In this document: piece after piece, positions 48,306 through 50,683 of the stretch
Layout of the letters: every line of letters begins with the position of its first letter
How positions within the stretch are numbered: position 1 is the first letter of the stretch
Assembly: GCA_030587405.1 (NCBI GenBank)
Contig: JAUQZD010000001.1
Span: forward strand, 1-50,683
Reading direction: 5' to 3'
Source of the DNA: Candidatus Freyrarchaeum guaymasense
GTDB lineage: Archaea > Asgardarchaeota > Jordarchaeia > Jordarchaeales > Freyrarchaeaceae
Length of the DNA stretch: 50,683 nt
Notes under the pieces: model-generated
The model's database searches: none
Told to the model about the DNA's origin: nothing
The model's input: only the letters and a program-made list of their open reading frames with translations
Made by a program: the position numbers and the translations under genes

Positions 48306-50136
48306 TTAACTCATCTCCCTTAAGCCTGTCTAAAACCATCAGGTAGAACGCGTGGGACCAGCCTAGCGGCATCGCCGAAACGGCCTCCCCCCTCCCCTTA
48401 TGGACCTGCTCAGGCATGAGTCCAAGGTTAGAGTAGGTAAGGCACCATTCAACCAGCTTTTCAGCCTCTTCCTTCCTTCCAACCTCAGCCTTGTATGATG
48501 CAAGCCATAACGTCGACACAATCCACGGATTCCCACCGAAGTACCTGTCCCTCTTATACCTTAAAAGGCCCCCCTTACTTTTCAACTTGCCTTCAAGCCA
48601 CTCAACCGTGGCTTTCATCCTGCTGCTCGTCGGAGAGATGAACTTGTAGGGTACGGCTAGTCCAAGAAGGGAGGAGTCCGGTGTCACGTCGGGCCTCAAC
48701 GTTTTCGGGTTTAAGCATCGGACGTAGTGTCCTCCCTTCCAGAAGAACCGGTCGAATGCGTCCTTAAGCCTCTTGGCAACCATCTCCCACGAGCCTACCT
48801 TGTCGCCGAATTCTACCTCCTCGATCATCCTCGCCGCGCTCCTGAGACCCGCGTAGACCGCCGCCGTGGAGTAGGCGTGTATACCCCTCCTCTCCTCCCA
48901 GAGGTCAAGGCATGGCTGGAGGAGCCCTCTGACATCGACCGTTCTGGCTAAAGCGTCTGCCATCTCCACTATTGCAGGCGCCATCTCCTTGATGAGGTCG
49001 TAGTCGTCGCTCATCTTGACGTGCTGCTCTAAACCCCAGAGGACGCTTCCCGTCTCGTCTAGTTGAAGATCCCCCCAGCAAGGGCCCGGAACCCCGTCAC
49101 ACCAGTATCTCTGGAGGAGCAAGCCCCCCTTCCTTTGAGCTGCACCACACCAAAGGTAGAACTTTCTGGCTATCTCATGATAGCCTGCGAGGTCGAAGGC
49201 GTATGCTATGAACGCGGCGTCTCTCCCCCAAACATACCTGTAACCTCCACTAACACGGAACTCAGGGTCAAACTCTGGGGCAGCGATGATTCCCCCCCTC
49301 CTGTCGCATAAGAGCCTCATCGTGAGCAGAGAGCGCTCCACCTCCCTGCCCAACCGGCTACTAGGAGGGATCTTGCTCTTCGAAACGAAGCTTCTCCCGT
49401 CCTCGACAGCCCCTCTAAGGATTTCTTCAGGCGATCTGCTCGTTTTATCGTTGAGGAGGCTGACAGCCTCGTTCATCGTCTTCCCGCAGCACATGTAAAC
49501 GGAAATTTCTCCCCTTCCCCCCGGAGGAATGCTTCCAAGATCCCACTTCAAGTAGCCGCCTACGTCCCCTAAGGCATACCTCCTCCCAACCCCTCTCCTC
49601 GCCCTCCATCTAAAACCGAAAATCCTCATCCTATCCATCCTAAAGCAAGAGTAAGCGTTAGCCGACCTATCACCTCCAACCGCAAAGTAATAATTTCCCT
49701 TATAGAACACCATCGCATCATGAACTTCATCGTAAAAAACTGCGTTGCTCAGTTTGCTCTCCAGAATCCTGAAGTGCCCCAGAAACTCCACCTCAACTGG
49801 AACGCTTCCAAGCCCCCTGTTGAACACCTCAAAGCTAAAGACCGCGACATCCTCGTCGGGCAAAGCGAAAACGTGACGTACAACCTTCCTCCTCCCCTTT
49901 CTACTAACAATCCTTAACACGTTTGAACCGTTAACATAAGACATTTCATGCCTCCATCCCCACCCGCCCATCCAATCCCTAGAAACACCATCAGAGAAGC
50001 CAAACTTTATAACTTCAACGTGGTTGGGGAAGTCAACCCTAGGCCACGAGAAACTCCTCACATCACCGTTCTCGTCTACAACGCCTAGGATCCCTCCATT
50101 CCCAAAAACACCTGCAACACTTATCATTCCACGCAT
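48295..50136 (-). CDS. Glycoside hydrolase family 15 (glucoamylase-like)
   Basis: A 613-residue inverting alpha-glucosidase-type enzyme of GH15. The N-terminal beta-sandwich (residues about 1-250) is followed by an (alpha/alpha)6 barrel. FRVSGGYRYVWGRDAAFIAYAFDLAGY is the substrate-binding signature. QLDETGSVLWGL carries the likely general acid Glu361 and LGLMPEQVHKG the likely base Glu576. HAYSTAAVYAGLRSA and NPWIVSTLWLASY belong to the barrel. There is no signal peptide, so it should act inside the cell on glycogen, maltooligosaccharide or trehalose-like substrates; archaeal relatives include glucoamylases and trehalases. ATG with GAGGGAGGA. It leads an operon with the E1-like gene. Confidence 0.88.
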   Translation of the reverse strand: MRGMISVAGVFGNGGILGVVDENGDVRSFSWPRVDFPNHVEVIKFGFSDGVSRDWMGGWGWRHEMSYVNGSNVLRIVSRKGRRKVVRHVFALPDEDVAVFSFEVFNRGLGSVPVEVEFLGHFRILESKLSNAVFYDEVHDAMVFYKGNYYFAVGGDRSANAYSCFRMDRMRIFGFRWRARRGVGRRYALGDVGGYLKWDLGSIPPGGRGEISVYMCCGKTMNEAVSLLNDKTSRSPEEILRGAVEDGRSFVSKSKIPPSSRLGREVERSLLTMRLLCDRRGGIIAAPEFDPEFRVSGGYRYVWGRDAAFIAYAFDLAGYHEIARKFYLWCGAAQRKGGLLLQRYWCDGVPGPCWGDLQLDETGSVLWGLEQHVKMSDDYDLIKEMAPAIVEMADALARTVDVRGLLQPCLDLWEERRGIHAYSTAAVYAGLRSAARMIEEVEFGDKVGSWEMVAKRLKDAFDRFFWKGGHYVRCLNPKTLRPDVTPDSSLLGLAVPYKFISPTSSRMKATVEWLEGKLKSKGGLLRYKRDRYFGGNPWIVSTLWLASYKAEVGRKEEAEKLVEWCLTYSNLGLMPEQVHKGRGEAVSAMPLGWSHAFYLMVLDRLKGDELNGK

Positions 50137-50200
50137 AATTCCTCCCTCTAAAGGGAAACGGAAGCCCGGAACTGCGGCCTAGGCGGTAGCTTAGCAATCA

Positions 50201-50683
50201 TTAGTGGGAGAAGACAAAAATAAACGTTACCTCGTCTGAGAAGGCGTGGTAGCATCCGGCGCACGACGTAACAACTTTCTTCGCTCCAGTATTCTTCAGT
50301 GCGTTCACGTTATGCTTCACCACCTCCTCGGCTAGGTCGGCGTTTCCATCCCAGAGCTCCGGAACCCCGCAGCACCATTCATCCTCACCCAAGTATGCGA
50401 GGTCCACTCCGCCTTCCTTAAGAACTCTCGCTGTAGCCTTCGCCGTTTCAGGGTACCGGTACGAGGCGTAGCATCCGGCGAAGTAGACGGTTTCCCCCTT
50501 CCTTGGAAGCCCAAGGTCGGCAGCCCACGAACTCCTCTTTTCAGGGCTTCACTAAAGGGATTATGGGTTCTTGAAACGTTTCCGTCGATTTCTTTGAGGA
50601 CTGGCAGGGGGCCTAGACCCGCCCTGACGATGTCTACTCTCATGGCCCTCACTATTCCCGGGGTGTCCAGCAACGGCTTCCCC
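50201..50683 (-). pseudogene. Truncated, frameshifted CCG-domain Fe-S oxidoreductase (HdrD/GlpC-like)
   Basis: From the right edge one frame reads LLDTPGIVRAMRVDIVRAGL and GPLPVLKEIDGNVSRTHNPFSE. Near 50540 (a CTGAAAAGAGG run) a one-base change is needed to continue as SSWAADLGLPRKGETVYFAG, then CYASYRYPETAKATARVLKE, GEDEWCCGVPELWDGNADLA and KVVTSCAGCYHAF. These are the linker and first CCG cysteine module (CC-G...CAGCY) of heterodisulfide-reductase-D/GlpC-type proteins. After CYHAF the reading ends within 13 codons, so the second CCG module is missing. The N-terminal ferredoxin part would lie outside the window. A real relic is likely, although the frame change alone could be a sequencing error. 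Confidence 0.75.

Noticed and set aside
1..50683. tRNA, rRNA, SRP or RNase P RNA genes and CRISPR arrays
   Set aside because: I looked for TTCGAATCC-like T-loops, known conserved cores and evenly spaced repeats on both strands and saw none.

Overview
The window is archaeal. It carries A-type ATP synthase subunits C, K, E and H, a geranylgeranyl-reductase-family flavoprotein, a TtuA-type tRNA thiolase, NikR, the two-radical-SAM type of lipoyl synthase, a stand-alone tRNA-binding domain of the archaeal MetRS-beta kind, and a decayed ATPase of the family found mainly in Archaea. Starts are ATG, GTG and very often TTG, usually 4-8 nt behind a GGAGG/GGTGA site. TATA-like boxes and T-rich gene ends also fit Archaea. 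Gene content suits an uncultured TACK-type lineage (Bathyarchaeia-like), but no rRNA or other marker fixes this. I saw no rRNA, tRNA, CRISPR array or intact insertion sequence.

Layout. 0-7.6 kb: the tail of an NfeD-like gene, then a surface-glycan block (FemAB/GNAT-like acyltransferase overlapping a polysaccharide deacetylase, a CDP-paratose-2-epimerase-like SDR, a GT4 and a GT2 glycosyltransferase), a membrane protein and a HAD phosphatase. 7.7-9.1 kb: a GGCT-like protein, a small HExxH protein and a tiny secreted or membrane peptide. 9.5-13.6 kb: a lipoate cluster (lipoate ligase, two radical SAM proteins that look like LipS1/LipS2, and an unrecognised Cys-containing protein co-transcribed with one of them). 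13.6-21.3 kb: an alpha/beta hydrolase, a long coiled-coil TrmB-like protein, a membrane zinc-ribbon protein, a tRNA-binding protein, a geranylgeranyl reductase with its own 2[4Fe-4S] ferredoxin, and a TIM-barrel epimerase-like protein. 21.3-22.9 kb: a relic zone with a structured repeat and a broken archaeal ATPase gene. 23.1-30.3 kb: an operon for only the membrane arm of a complex I-like enzyme (split NuoJ, K, L, M, N). 30.4-36.7 kb: a YbjN-like protein, NikR, TtuA and a 1428-residue subtilase-like surface protein that has lost its catalytic Ser. 36.8-41.7 kb: two TPR proteins and a longin-like protein. 41.8-45.1 kb: an AtpI-like protein plus four A-ATPase subunits on opposite strands. 45.2-50.7 kb: a TSUP transporter with a structured leader, a VOC epimerase-like protein, a zinc-ribbon membrane protein, an E1-like ThiF/MoeB enzyme overlapping a GH15 glucoamylase-like enzyme, and a broken CCG-domain Fe-S protein at the edge.

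The most unusual material is non-coding. A structured repeat occurs at about 2.4 and 21.4 kb, with a weaker relative at 38.0 kb; its helices are kept while their sequence changes. A second group (about 0.3, 10.3 and 17.0 kb) pairs a TATA-like box with a hairpin whose loop is C-rich in the predicted RNA and could form a G-quadruplex on the other strand. A third candidate RNA (20.3 kb) has a perfect 10-bp closing stem. Among proteins, the strongest leads are the unknown member of the lipoate cluster, the apparently dead subtilase, and the enlarged non-membrane loops shared by most subunits of the complex I-like membrane arm.
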